Source: an uncultured Oleispira sp. (lineage in GTDB: Bacteria; Pseudomonadota; Gammaproteobacteria; Pseudomonadales; Oceanobacteraceae). Taken from it: 64,000 bases of DNA. The notes below the pieces were generated by a model. The model saw only the letters and a program-made list of their open reading frames with translations. It was not told the DNA's origin and ran no database searches. Made by a program: the position numbers and the translations under genes. The stretch lies in the NCBI GenBank assembly GCA_913019965.1, contig CAJVZR010000001.1, positions 113,039 to 177,038 of the forward strand, read 5' to 3'. Shown here piece by piece: positions 7,803 through 16,628 of this stretch (position 1 is the stretch's first letter; every line of letters begins with the position of its first letter).

Positions 7803-8441
7803 CTAAGGCGCAAGGCGTTCAACACTCCACTCACCCCGTTCATCCTTGGTATACATAAAACGATCGTGTAGACGGTTTTCTCTCCCCTGCCAGAATTCTA
7901 TTTGAACGGGTTTAATACGAACTCCCCCCCAAAAAGAAGGCAAGCTAATATCACCCGTTTTGAATTTATTCTTTAACTGCAAAAATTTCTCTTCAAGCAT
8001 TGCCCGCGAGTTGATTGGGCGGCTTTGATGTGACGCTAAGGCGGCAATCTGGCTATCTTTAGGGCGACTCAAGAAGTATTTCATCGACTCCGCCGTCGAG
8101 ACAAATTCAGCCTCGCCAGTAATGATGACTTGACGCTCTAGGTCGGTCCAAGGAAATAGCAGAGATATCTTATTATTCTGTTTTAATTCTCGGGCTTTAC
8201 GGCTATCGAGGTTGGTAAAAAAAACAAAGCCTTTTTCATTGTAGTATTTCAACAATACCGTTCGCAATGATGGCATACCGTTTTCCCCCACAGTCGCGAC
8301 ACTCATCGCAGTGGGATCTGACATGGAGGTTCTCGTGGCGATAGAGAGCCACTGGTCAAACTGTTGCATAGGATCGGCTTGTAGCTCACTGCGCTTCAAA
8401 CCATCTCTCATATATTCGCGGCGTATATTTTCAATATCCAT
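7803..8441 (-). CDS. pdxH: Pyridoxamine 5'-phosphate oxidase
   Basis: PdxH oxidises pyridoxamine or pyridoxine 5'-phosphate to pyridoxal 5'-phosphate using FMN and O2, the last step of vitamin B6 synthesis and salvage. At 212 residues it has the usual length. Recognisable features are the N-terminal IRREYMRDGL, the FMN-binding region SLRTVLLKYYNEKGFVFFTN, SRKARELKQN, and the C-terminal WQGRENRLHDRF followed by a WSVERLAP end. The cytoplasmic enzyme stands alone here, downstream of nrdJb but with an 80-base gap. Nothing unusual seen. Confidence 0.96.
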   Translation of the reverse strand: MDIENIRREYMRDGLKRSELQADPMQQFDQWLSIATRTSMSDPTAMSVATVGENGMPSLRTVLLKYYNEKGFVFFTNLDSRKARELKQNNKISLLFPWTDLERQVIITGEAEFVSTAESMKYFLSRPKDSQIAALASHQSRPINSRAMLEEKFLQLKNKFKTGDISLPSFWGGVRIKPVQIEFWQGRENRLHDRFMYTKDERGEWSVERLAP

Positions 8442-8523
8442 AATAATCTTCTTACGTTAACTCTTTAACTTGATGCTTAATGAATAACGGCACCTTTAAA
8501 TAATAGCGCAATAAGATACTAAG

Positions 8524-9231
8524 CTAGCCGCATTTAGAGTCGCCACAGTTTAGGCAGGTTAAACAACCGTCCATCAAAATTGTTGCTTTAGTGTGGCATT
8601 TCTTGCAGATTTTAGCTTCTTCGGGAAAGTCCCCTTGTGAAGATTGCCCGGCCTGATTGGCTAATTCATTAGCGGATTCAAACTGAGCGCGCTTCTCATC
8701 CAGTATCTTTTGCTGATGGGCAGGGATTTTAGCAGGCTTCATCAATCCAATCATAATTAAATGTTTTTCAAGGGCATGGCCAATCTCAGCCACAAGAGAA
8801 GGCATGTAGATTCCGCCTTTCTTAAGGTAACCCCCATGAGGATCGAATACCGCTTTGAATTCTTCAACTAAGAAGGTGACATCCCCGCCTTTACGAAATA
8901 CGGCCGAAGCGACCCGGGTTAAAGCTACAATCCATTGAAACTGATCCATATTCTTGGAATTAATGAACATTTCAAAGGGTCTACGCAGCTCGTGCTCGGT
9001 ATCTGGATTTAGTACCACGTCGTTAATCGTCACATATAATGCGTGGTCTGCCATTGGAGGTTTGATTTTATAAGTCGACCCCAATAGCATTTCTGGACGC
9101 TTGAGGCTCTCATGCATTTGTTCAATATCAGTCTCAGCGCTTTGACCTTGACCAGCGTTATGCTGGGCAAGCTTCACGGACTCCAGATCAACGACCTCAT
9201 AAGCCGTTATTTTCTTATCAATTTTCAACAT
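8524..9231 (-). CDS. nrdJb: NrdJb, second part of split class II ribonucleotide reductase
   Basis: A 235-residue protein matching the separate C-terminal part of class II ribonucleotide reductase that Pseudomonas encodes as nrdJb. It carries a TSCPD-type domain (conserved LYVTINDV and the region around FINSKNMDQ) and ends in a cysteine-rich tail with two CXXC pairs (CKKC and CLTC/CLNC) that could bind metal or shuttle reducing equivalents to the active site. It follows nrdJa by 20 bases in one operon. In P. aeruginosa both parts are required for function. Confidence 0.88.
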   Translation of the reverse strand: MLKIDKKITAYEVVDLESVKLAQHNAGQGQSAETDIEQMHESLKRPEMLLGSTYKIKPPMADHALYVTINDVVLNPDTEHELRRPFEMFINSKNMDQFQWIVALTRVASAVFRKGGDVTFLVEEFKAVFDPHGGYLKKGGIYMPSLVAEIGHALEKHLIMIGLMKPAKIPAHQQKILDEKRAQFESANELANQAGQSSQGDFPEEAKICKKCHTKATILMDGCLTCLNCGDSKCG

Positions 9232-9251
9232 TTTATTATTCCTTAATTCCG

Positions 9252-11444
9252 TTATAACTTGCCGTAATAGCCTTCTTTCAAAGCATCGTAAAGATTGGCA
9301 GCGCTATGAGTTTCACCATCGTATTCCACCATGTCATTCCCTTTTAGCTCTACAACCTGGCCGTCACTTAAGGTGAACTTATATAGGGTATTTTCGAGAT
9401 CTTTCTCTTGCACGAGTACGCCCTGAAAAACCTCAGGATTAAAACGAAAGGTTGTGCAGCCTTTAAGAGATTTGTCGTAAGCGTATTGGTAAATATGCTT
9501 GAATTTTTCGAATGGATAATCACTGGGTACATTGGCTGTTTTAGATATAGAAGAGTCTATCCATTTCTGCGCTGCGGCTTGTATATCTACATGCTGCTGT
9601 GGAGTTACGGCATCTGAAGTAATAAAATAATTGGGCAAATCCAGCTCACTTCCCACTCTCTCTCCTTCGGCTAACCCCAATTTAGCTCGATATGCGAGTA
9701 GCTCGTAAGAATAAACGTCAATTTTTTCCTTGGTCTTACGCCCTGGCTTTATAATATTGCGGGCATAATGATGGGCAAAACTGGGCTCGATACCATTACT
9801 GGCATTATTCGCCACCGATAAACTGATTGTTCCTGTCGGTGCAATAGAACTATGGTGGCTAAAGCGCGATCCTACCAACTCAAGGTCTTTAATTAATTGC
9901 GGATCTTCTTCACTCAACTGCTGCATATAACGGCTGTATTTAGCGTGCAAAACCTTGCCTTTAACCTTATCGCCCAGCTTATAACCATCGCTAGCCAATT
10001 CAGGGCGCTGGCGAAAGTGTGCATTTTTAAGCTCAAACAGCTCCTCCATAATTGGAGCTGGGCCCTTCTCTTTCGCAAGCGCTAAGCCCTGCTGCCAACC
10101 AACAAGGGCTAGCTGACGGGTAACTTCTTCAGTGAAAAGTTGTGAAGCTTCATCACCGTATTGCATGCCTAACATGGTGATTGATGAACCTAGGCCTAAA
10201 TAACCCATACCATGACGGCGTTTATTACGAATTTCATGGGCTTGCTCTGATAGGGGTAAGCCATTAATTTCTACAACGTTGTCTAACATTCGGGTAAAAA
10301 TAGCGACAACTTGCTTAAATTTCACCCAATTAAATTGAGCCTGCTCGGTAAATGGACGATCAACAAATCGCGTTAAATTAATAGACCCCAATAAACAACT
10401 ACCATAAGGAGGAAGTGGCTGCTCTCCGCAAGGGTTAGTAGCGCGGATGTTCTCGCAGAACCAGTTATTATTCATTTGATTGACTTTATCAATCAATATA
10501 AATCCAGGCTCGGCAAAATCATAGGTAGAACTCATTATGACATTCCACAATTTTTCGGCCGCTATGGTGCGATAGACTTTACAAGCAACTTGCCCTAGAT
10601 CATTAACCAAGTAATCCTCTTGCACTGGCCAGTCTCGCCAAATGACTTGCTTGGAATCTGTTAAATCCAATGCTTCACGCTTCTGCTCTTTTTCGCACAA
10701 TGGAAATACCAGCGGCCAAGGTGATTTATTTTTAACCGCCAGCATGAATTCGTCGGTAATTAATAACGACAAATTAAACTGCCGTAAGCGTCCGTCTTCT
10801 CGCTTTGCTTTTATAAAATCTAAAACATCTGGGTGCGAAACATCAAACGTCGCCATCTGCGCACCTCGTCGCCCTCCTGCCGAAGAAACGGTAAAACACA
10901 TCCTGTCAAAGATATCCATAAATGAGAGTGGGCCGGATGTATAAGCGCCTGCGCCGTTTACAAAGGCATCTTTTGGCCGCAGAGTTGAAAACTCATAACC
11001 AATACCACACCCCGCTTTAAGGGTTAACCCTGCCTGCTGCACCTTATCCAATATACTTCGCATCGAATCCTCAACGATGCCGGATACCGTACAATTAATT
11101 GTCGATGTTGCCGGCTTGTGCTCTGCAGCACCTGCATTCGACATTATTCGACCCGCAGGAATTGCTCCCCAACGCATGGCCCACTCAAACTTTTTCTGCC
11201 ATTTTACTTGTAGCGCTTTATTCTTCTCAACGTCCGATATTGCTTTCGCTACACGTTTAAATGTCGCCTCAATATCTTGATCTAGTGACTTGCCATCAGC
11301 AGACTTTAGTCGGTACTTGCTATCCCAAATGTCCATGGACGCATCTTGCAGTGGTAATACAAAAGATTCCGCCCCCTCAAGCGGTTTCTCTTGCCTTTCC
11401 TTGTTTAAATTAACCAACTGATCACCGATTAAATCTTCGCTCAT
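9252..11444 (-). CDS. nrdJa: NrdJa, B12-dependent ribonucleotide reductase, catalytic part
   Basis: Converts ribonucleotides to deoxyribonucleotides using adenosylcobalamin for radical chemistry, so it works with or without oxygen. The 730-residue protein has the class II active-site loop NPCGEQ at 337-342 (C339 radical site, E341) followed by PPYGSCLLGSINL, and the conserved ATSTINCTVSG and KAGCGIGYEFS stretches. It is the first gene of an operon with nrdJb. A candidate FNR-type box lies upstream; in P. aeruginosa class II RNR is activated by ANR under low oxygen. No cobalamin riboswitch was recognised in the leader. Confidence 0.95.
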   Translation of the reverse strand: MSEDLIGDQLVNLNKERQEKPLEGAESFVLPLQDASMDIWDSKYRLKSADGKSLDQDIEATFKRVAKAISDVEKNKALQVKWQKKFEWAMRWGAIPAGRIMSNAGAAEHKPATSTINCTVSGIVEDSMRSILDKVQQAGLTLKAGCGIGYEFSTLRPKDAFVNGAGAYTSGPLSFMDIFDRMCFTVSSAGGRRGAQMATFDVSHPDVLDFIKAKREDGRLRQFNLSLLITDEFMLAVKNKSPWPLVFPLCEKEQKREALDLTDSKQVIWRDWPVQEDYLVNDLGQVACKVYRTIAAEKLWNVIMSSTYDFAEPGFILIDKVNQMNNNWFCENIRATNPCGEQPLPPYGSCLLGSINLTRFVDRPFTEQAQFNWVKFKQVVAIFTRMLDNVVEINGLPLSEQAHEIRNKRRHGMGYLGLGSSITMLGMQYGDEASQLFTEEVTRQLALVGWQQGLALAKEKGPAPIMEELFELKNAHFRQRPELASDGYKLGDKVKGKVLHAKYSRYMQQLSEEDPQLIKDLELVGSRFSHHSSIAPTGTISLSVANNASNGIEPSFAHHYARNIIKPGRKTKEKIDVYSYELLAYRAKLGLAEGERVGSELDLPNYFITSDAVTPQQHVDIQAAAQKWIDSSISKTANVPSDYPFEKFKHIYQYAYDKSLKGCTTFRFNPEVFQGVLVQEKDLENTLYKFTLSDGQVVELKGNDMVEYDGETHSAANLYDALKEGYYGKL

Positions 11445-11543
11445 AACCTTATCCCTTGGAATAACCCACGTATAAAAGATGAATAAATCACTATATGTAG
11501 TACTAATGACAAACTCAAGATACTAGATATGGTTTTATAAAAG

Positions 11544-11557
11544 TTGATATAGATTAA
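11544..11557 (-). promoter_or_regulatory. FNR/Anr-type box for nrdJa-nrdJb
   Basis: TTGATATAGATTAA matches TTGAT-N4-ATCAA at 9 of 10 positions. Toward nrdJa, TATCTT (11522 down to 11517) begins 28.5 bp from the centre, the same spacing as at nirQ, nirS and ccoN. The predicted transcript start is near 11509, about 65 bases before the ATG. Toward the divergent gene at 11664 the equivalent hexamer is poor. Confidence 0.5.
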
Positions 11558-11663
11558 GAAAAATCAGATTGGTAATTAAATTACTTTCTCCTTGATACGC
11601 ATCAAGAAGGAAAGCAGTGACTGCAGTAGATTGTTTAAATTCAGATAACATGGCTTAAAAACA

Positions 11664-12425
11664 ATGCCCATCTATATACTTAACGTTCTTTTAGTGCTGA
11701 TTTGCTTAGCAAGCTCTGGAGCTGTGAAAGCGATGCCCCTTGGCTTGCGTTTAGATTTATCCGAAGGTGGACGCTTAAGCCCTAATGCAATTTCTCAATT
11801 TGAGAACTATATGGCTCAGCAAGATTGTGAGATACGCGTATTAACAAAGGGCCCTAAGGATATTGATATAAATAGCCAAATTAATAGCGACATTTATTTT
11901 ACTACACAGCCTATTACAAACGATCAGCCAGCCTACCTACGATTAATGAAAGCATACGCCCTAGATCACCAACCATTAACAATTACCATTTTGGTCAAAA
12001 GCAGTACGAGCCTTAAAAATTTAAGCAGTGTTGAAGGTGAGCGCTTAGCCATCATTTCTCAGCAATCCTATTTAGGCGGCGAGCAGGTATTAAAATTATT
12101 GGCCAATGCCGGGATTCAGCAAGCAAAAGATAAGGTTTATGAAACAGGAAATTATTTAGGTGCTATGTCCTTACTGCTTCATGGTGATGTTTTTATTGCC
12201 GCTATACCAGGGCCTCTCGCACGAAAATGGCTGGGGCATAATAAGTTATCAATTATTGCTGAATCTCAAGCGTTTACCTTAGGTGAATTATTCTTTAGTC
12301 GTTCTTTATCGAGAAAAAGAATTGAAACTTGTACTCTGGCCTTTTCAGATCTTAAGCAACTAAATCGACGAGACAAAAAGATGCAGATTTTTCCATCTTG
12401 GCTGGAGGGATTTGAAAGACGTTAA
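11664..12425 (+). CDS. Periplasmic phosphonate/amino-acid-binding-like protein
   Basis: A 253-residue solute-binding-fold protein with a signal peptide (cleavage near VKA/M at about 23). The core around residues 100-200 (VKSSTSLKNLSS, YLGGEQVLKLLANAGI, AMSLLLHGDVFIAAIPGPLA) resembles PhnD-like or SBP_bac_3-like periplasmic binding proteins. No ABC permease or ATPase lies nearby. It converges on a 7TM sensor kinase gene and overlaps its end by 4 bases. Orphan binding proteins of this kind may serve as ligand detectors for a sensor, but that is inference. Confidence 0.7.
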   Translation: MPIYILNVLLVLICLASSGAVKAMPLGLRLDLSEGGRLSPNAISQFENYMAQQDCEIRVLTKGPKDIDINSQINSDIYFTTQPITNDQPAYLRLMKAYALDHQPLTITILVKSSTSLKNLSSVEGERLAIISQQSYLGGEQVLKLLANAGIQQAKDKVYETGNYLGAMSLLLHGDVFIAAIPGPLARKWLGHNKLSIIAESQAFTLGELFFSRSLSRKRIETCTLAFSDLKQLNRRDKKMQIFPSWLEGFERR

Positions 12426-14824
12426 GTTGTTAAACTATTATCACCGGTCTTATCATAGTGCTTGGGCAATTGGATTTCCAAACCAAAACCCTTTACTGGT
12501 GACAATAGTTCAATTTTACCCTGCATTACCTTCACTATTTGATTATGGAGTATATACATGCCCAAACCTGAGTTGTCTTTTTTTCGACTATTACCTGTGA
12601 AGAATGGAATAAAAATATTATCGCGCTCTGCTTCTTCCAAACCGCGTCCATCATCAAAATATTCTATAAAGTAAAAACGCTCATCTTGCTCTAGGCGTAT
12701 TGTAATTTCTCCTAATGATGCATATTCACTATAAGCGTGATTATAACTATTAGAAAATAACCGTAATATAGCATCAGAAAGGATATCGTAATCACTCGTG
12801 ATTAAGTCAACTCCATTCGTCATTATGTTTATGTTCAAATCACATTCTTTACCTTGCTCGCTAAGTTGTGATTTGAAATAACCAAATAAGTCTTCAAACA
12901 GCGTCGCCGTTTTAATGTCTGACAAATTTAATTGGCTGCGTGTATTAATGCTATAACGTAAGTCTTTTAAGATAGCGGCCATAATATGGGTATTTGTCGA
13001 AGATAATGATAATGCATCTTGCATGTTAGTAAGCACTTGCATTAGATCGCCTTTCTTTAATTGCCCTTGCTCAATATCACGAATAATAGACGTTAAACTC
13101 TCCTGAATCAGCTCATCTGTCGCAACCATTACCCCCAAAGGCGTATTAAACTGATGCGATATACCAAAAACTAATTGAGTTAATGTATTTAATTTTTCTT
13201 TTTCACTATCAATCCTAATCACTTCAGCTTGCTTTTGCTCACTAATATCTAACAAGGTTCCTTCTATTTCAACCACCTTACCAAGGTGGTCCTTTTTAGT
13301 GAATAGCGACAAACTATAAAAACGATCACCATCCATTTTTAGCAATCGATCTTTTATTTCCCCAAGCTTAATTAAATTCTTATAATCGCCAAAACTTAAT
13401 GTATTCTTTAAAAATTCTCGAACGTCCTCCCCTTTACTCATAAGGAAATTAATTTTTTTATTGGTTTGAAACTGATTGTATTTTCGCTCAAACTGAAACA
13501 AGCCAACCGGTGAATATTGAAATAGATCACGATATTTCTCTAAATTTTTAATGGCATCTTGCTGTGCTAATCGTAACTCTCTTGATAAGCCTGCCTGCAC
13601 TTCTCGCATTTTTTCGAAGCGGTAAGCAAGCCCCATCGATAACATGAGCATTTCGATGACATTACCGTATAAGTTAGCGTAAACCGTAAAACTATTCGAA
13701 GGTAGGACACCAAGAACACGAGTCGAACTGATCATATTGCCAATAATGAAAGATATCCAAGCTAGGGTGAAATACTTGGCCTCCAATACTCCCTTACGCC
13801 ATAAACTTATCGAATAAGTTAGAAACACAGCGGTTAATATAAGCTGAACTAAAGCAATTACTTTAATGCTCATCGAGTAGCTTAATAATATGGAAGCTAA
13901 TATGACTAATATTGATAATGCGATACTGACGCCGAGTACTTTTCTACCTTGCTCCCCTCTTTTTTTCATTTGTAGAAAACTGCCAATGAATAAGGTTGCA
14001 GCGAGAAAACCGAGGGCGGCACTCAAGGGTGCCATGAATGTATTTAGTTGACTATGCTCCGGCCAAAGCCAGTAAAATCCATGCCCAGTATAACTAATAG
14101 CACTGATAAAAATGATGAAAACGAAGGCGCAATAATAAAGGTAAGTACGATCTTTTAAGTAAATAAACAACATGAAATTGTACAAAAACATGGCAAACGT
14201 AATACCAAAATAGATGCCATAGGCAATATTCTCTATGGTTTTATTTTGTGCATAAAGTTCAATATTGACACTATTCAGTGGCAATACCATTGTCCCCTGT
14301 GTTTTGACTCTAAGCAATAAAGTCAATACCTGATCATCTTCTTGATAATGAGAAAATACAAAATCTTTATCTTGAATTGCTCTAGAGCTTAAAGGCCAAT
14401 GATCCCCTGTCGCTTCGTGATTAATAAGTTGGTTTTGAGCAATAAGATAAAAATCAACATGATCTAATAAAGGATAGGCAATTTGAAAAACTCGGGTTTG
14501 TGGCTCTGAATAGGTGAAATTAACCTGAAACCAATAACTGCTGTCTGTAATCCCTAAATTTAAATCATTATTCTTGATATCAAGCCACTCATTCTGAGCT
14601 AAAGCTTGCTGCCAACTGAAGCTGCCTTCGACATCTTCTAATAACCGAGCATGACCTAACAACTGAATTTGATCTCCTTTCTGCAAGGAAACCACTTCAA
14701 CATTCGGGCTAATCCCCTGTCCTAGGGAAAGTGAAGAGAATAACAACATTAAAGCCAATACTAATGAATGTACAACATACCTAACAAAGTACTGTGCTGG
14801 ATGAGTCCCCCAAAACATTGGCAT
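12422..14824 (-). CDS. 7TMR-DISM sensor histidine kinase with PAS-like domain
   Basis: An 800-residue inner-membrane sensor kinase. Order: signal peptide (about 1-36), a periplasmic 7TMR-DISM extracellular beta-sandwich (about 40-185, with DSSYWFQVNF), seven membrane segments (about 200-400), a short coiled coil, a PAS-like region (about 428-530), then the kinase. Seen: phospho-accepting H557 in GISHQFNTPLG, an N box with FSNSYNHA, the G1 box DDGRGL, and G2 NSGLGMYIL. There is no receiver domain on the protein and no response regulator gene beside it. 7TMR-DISM domains usually sense carbohydrate-like or other small ligands. Flanking periplasmic binding proteins make a ligand-relay arrangement possible. 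Confidence 0.9.
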   Translation of the reverse strand: MPMFWGTHPAQYFVRYVVHSLVLALMLLFSSLSLGQGISPNVEVVSLQKGDQIQLLGHARLLEDVEGSFSWQQALAQNEWLDIKNNDLNLGITDSSYWFQVNFTYSEPQTRVFQIAYPLLDHVDFYLIAQNQLINHEATGDHWPLSSRAIQDKDFVFSHYQEDDQVLTLLLRVKTQGTMVLPLNSVNIELYAQNKTIENIAYGIYFGITFAMFLYNFMLFIYLKDRTYLYYCAFVFIIFISAISYTGHGFYWLWPEHSQLNTFMAPLSAALGFLAATLFIGSFLQMKKRGEQGRKVLGVSIALSILVILASILLSYSMSIKVIALVQLILTAVFLTYSISLWRKGVLEAKYFTLAWISFIIGNMISSTRVLGVLPSNSFTVYANLYGNVIEMLMLSMGLAYRFEKMREVQAGLSRELRLAQQDAIKNLEKYRDLFQYSPVGLFQFERKYNQFQTNKKINFLMSKGEDVREFLKNTLSFGDYKNLIKLGEIKDRLLKMDGDRFYSLSLFTKKDHLGKVVEIEGTLLDISEQKQAEVIRIDSEKEKLNTLTQLVFGISHQFNTPLGVMVATDELIQESLTSIIRDIEQGQLKKGDLMQVLTNMQDALSLSSTNTHIMAAILKDLRYSINTRSQLNLSDIKTATLFEDLFGYFKSQLSEQGKECDLNINIMTNGVDLITSDYDILSDAILRLFSNSYNHAYSEYASLGEITIRLEQDERFYFIEYFDDGRGLEEAERDNIFIPFFTGNSRKKDNSGLGMYILHNQIVKVMQGKIELLSPVKGFGLEIQLPKHYDKTGDNSLTT

Positions 14825-14993
14825 TTATCCCCTCGCATTCAACGCTTTTGCCCATTAATACTAAGATTAGCCAGCAAATCTCTATTTCCCTAAAAAAGCT
14901 AATCTAAACAGCTAAAGCTGAAGCTGACTTTCTTGCAGGCAGTTTAACCAATTATTAATCAGCAACTATCCTTTCTTTAATATAAGGAGCGCT

Positions 14994-15734
14994 ATGAAGT
15001 TTCTATACACCATTGTATTACTATTATTAATTCCTACCTTAGCTTCTGCTGATAAGCGAGTAATCTCCGCTGTCACGGATCCTTGGCCTGTTTTATTAGA
15101 CCCAGAGAGTGCAACACAGGGACTTATTAGTGAAATCGCTCGGACCGCCTTACTTTCACAAGGCTATGACCTACAAGTTACATTTGTGCCTTGGGCAAGA
15201 GCTATGGATATGATTAAAAATAAAAGGGCTGACCTATTAATTGGTGCTTGGTATACAGAGGAGCGAAATGTTTACTTACAATATAGTAAACCAATTTTTT
15301 CAAGCGAGATTCGCTTTATTAAGGCCAAAAACTCAACATTCAATTACGAAGGTATAAACAGTTTGCAGGGAAAACGGATTGGTACGATTCTAGGTTATCA
15401 ATACGAGACAGCATTTTTACAGGCGAAGAGCGTAGAACGCATCGAGTCCGATTCATTGCTCAATAACATTCGAAATTTGATAGCAGGAAGAATTGATTTA
15501 ACCTTGGATGATCATTATGTAATGCGATTTATGCTAGATCGGCATATTCCAAGCTGGCAAGACAGAATCAGCTTTGTCGACAACCCCCTTACTGATAAAG
15601 AAGTTTTCTTAGCCGCTAACCGAAGTAATCCCGAACATCAGGCTTTAATTAATGCCTTCAATACGGGACTCAAAAAGTTGAAAAAAAGTGGGCGTTATCA
15701 AGAAATTATCTCGAGCTATCAGCTCGAAGATTGA
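14994..15734 (+). CDS. Periplasmic SBP_bac_3-type solute-binding protein
   Basis: A 246-residue protein with a signal peptide (about 1-19, cleavage at ASA/D) and the family 3 solute-binding fold typical of polar amino acid receptors. Visible: ATQGLISEIARTALLSQGYD, VPWARAMDMIKNKRADLLIG, the hinge region LQGKRIGTILGYQYE, and the C-terminal FNTGLKKLKKSGRYQEII. AAGGAGC precedes the ATG at good spacing. No transporter partner is encoded next to it. It lies divergently beside the 7TM sensor kinase, and its closest relative in the window is the gene at 19104. Confidence 0.82.
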   Translation: MKFLYTIVLLLLIPTLASADKRVISAVTDPWPVLLDPESATQGLISEIARTALLSQGYDLQVTFVPWARAMDMIKNKRADLLIGAWYTEERNVYLQYSKPIFSSEIRFIKAKNSTFNYEGINSLQGKRIGTILGYQYETAFLQAKSVERIESDSLLNNIRNLIAGRIDLTLDDHYVMRFMLDRHIPSWQDRISFVDNPLTDKEVFLAANRSNPEHQALINAFNTGLKKLKKSGRYQEIISSYQLED

Positions 15735-16444
15735 TTTGCTTCGTCCAATGCCTGAATGCCATCCATCATCGCTAGATGAGTATCTAACATCAATTGATCA
15801 ACATCATCGAGGGTTAAGTCTTTAGTCGCTATTGGCGGCAATACTTTCATACGAGCTGTGCCATTATTTAAACGATCAAGGCTAAAGCCATCCAAGTAGC
15901 TGCTGGTACACACAGGGATGATAGGAACTCCTGCATTCACTGCTGTCACAAAAGCACCTTTCTTAAACGGCAGCATATTTTTGCCATGATTACGGGTGCC
16001 TTCGGCAAAAAACCAGATTGACGTATCTTTCGTAGTCAATGCCTTTTTAGTTGTTGCCATGGCTTCCATCGCTTTTTTTCGATTACCACGATCAACCAAG
16101 ATGTTGCCACCTAACCAATAAACCTGGCCAAAGAACGGCATCCATTTTAAACTTTTTTTACCCAAGCTCACCATGCGCTTTGGCACAATTGAGCCGACGA
16201 TGAACAAATCCCAATTACTTTGGTGATTAGCAACCACAACACAGGGCTCATGGTTTTTCATCACTTCCGCATTCTCGTGAATAATTTTCACGCCAATTAT
16301 GCGGCGTCCAATTTGAGAGTAGATCTGCGCCAAAATGCGACTATTACTGTGATGAAATGGTCGGAAAATGATAATGCTAAAACCCACCAGAGAACTGACC
16401 ACAAAGTGACAGGCAAGTAAAAAATAACGGAAAATCGACAACAT
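15719..16444 (-). CDS. PlsC-type lysophospholipid acyltransferase
   Basis: A 241-residue membrane-associated acyltransferase. Family members transfer an acyl group to 1-acylglycerol-3-phosphate, giving phosphatidic acid. Seen: an N-terminal hydrophobic anchor (about 4-26), catalytic HX4D block NHQSNWD at about 93-99, the substrate-binding FAEGTRN near 150-156, and VPIIPVC. The end overlaps the convergent solute-binding gene by 16 bases. Whether this is the housekeeping PlsC or a paralogue cannot be told from the sequence. Confidence 0.88.
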   Translation of the reverse strand: MLSIFRYFLLACHFVVSSLVGFSIIIFRPFHHSNSRILAQIYSQIGRRIIGVKIIHENAEVMKNHEPCVVVANHQSNWDLFIVGSIVPKRMVSLGKKSLKWMPFFGQVYWLGGNILVDRGNRKKAMEAMATTKKALTTKDTSIWFFAEGTRNHGKNMLPFKKGAFVTAVNAGVPIIPVCTSSYLDGFSLDRLNNGTARMKVLPPIATKDLTLDDVDQLMLDTHLAMMDGIQALDEANQSSS

Positions 16445-16628
16445 AATTTGGGCAAAACCTCTTAAATTCAGAGGTCAGCATACAGATGTTTACTAAATAA
16501 TCCTAGACCCAGATCAACATCGGTATATCTGACACTCAGTTAATTCCCCATACTTTAGCATTAACCCACTCATAACGTGACTTTGCTTCTAATATTAATA
16601 GTAGACGCTGCCATTTTTGAGGCGGGTT

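Noticed and set aside
8468..8482. FNR-like TTGATGCTTAATGA upstream of pdxH
   Set aside because: Only the left half-site is good and it lies about 30 bases from the start codon, too close for an activator site; pdxH has no reason for anaerobic control.
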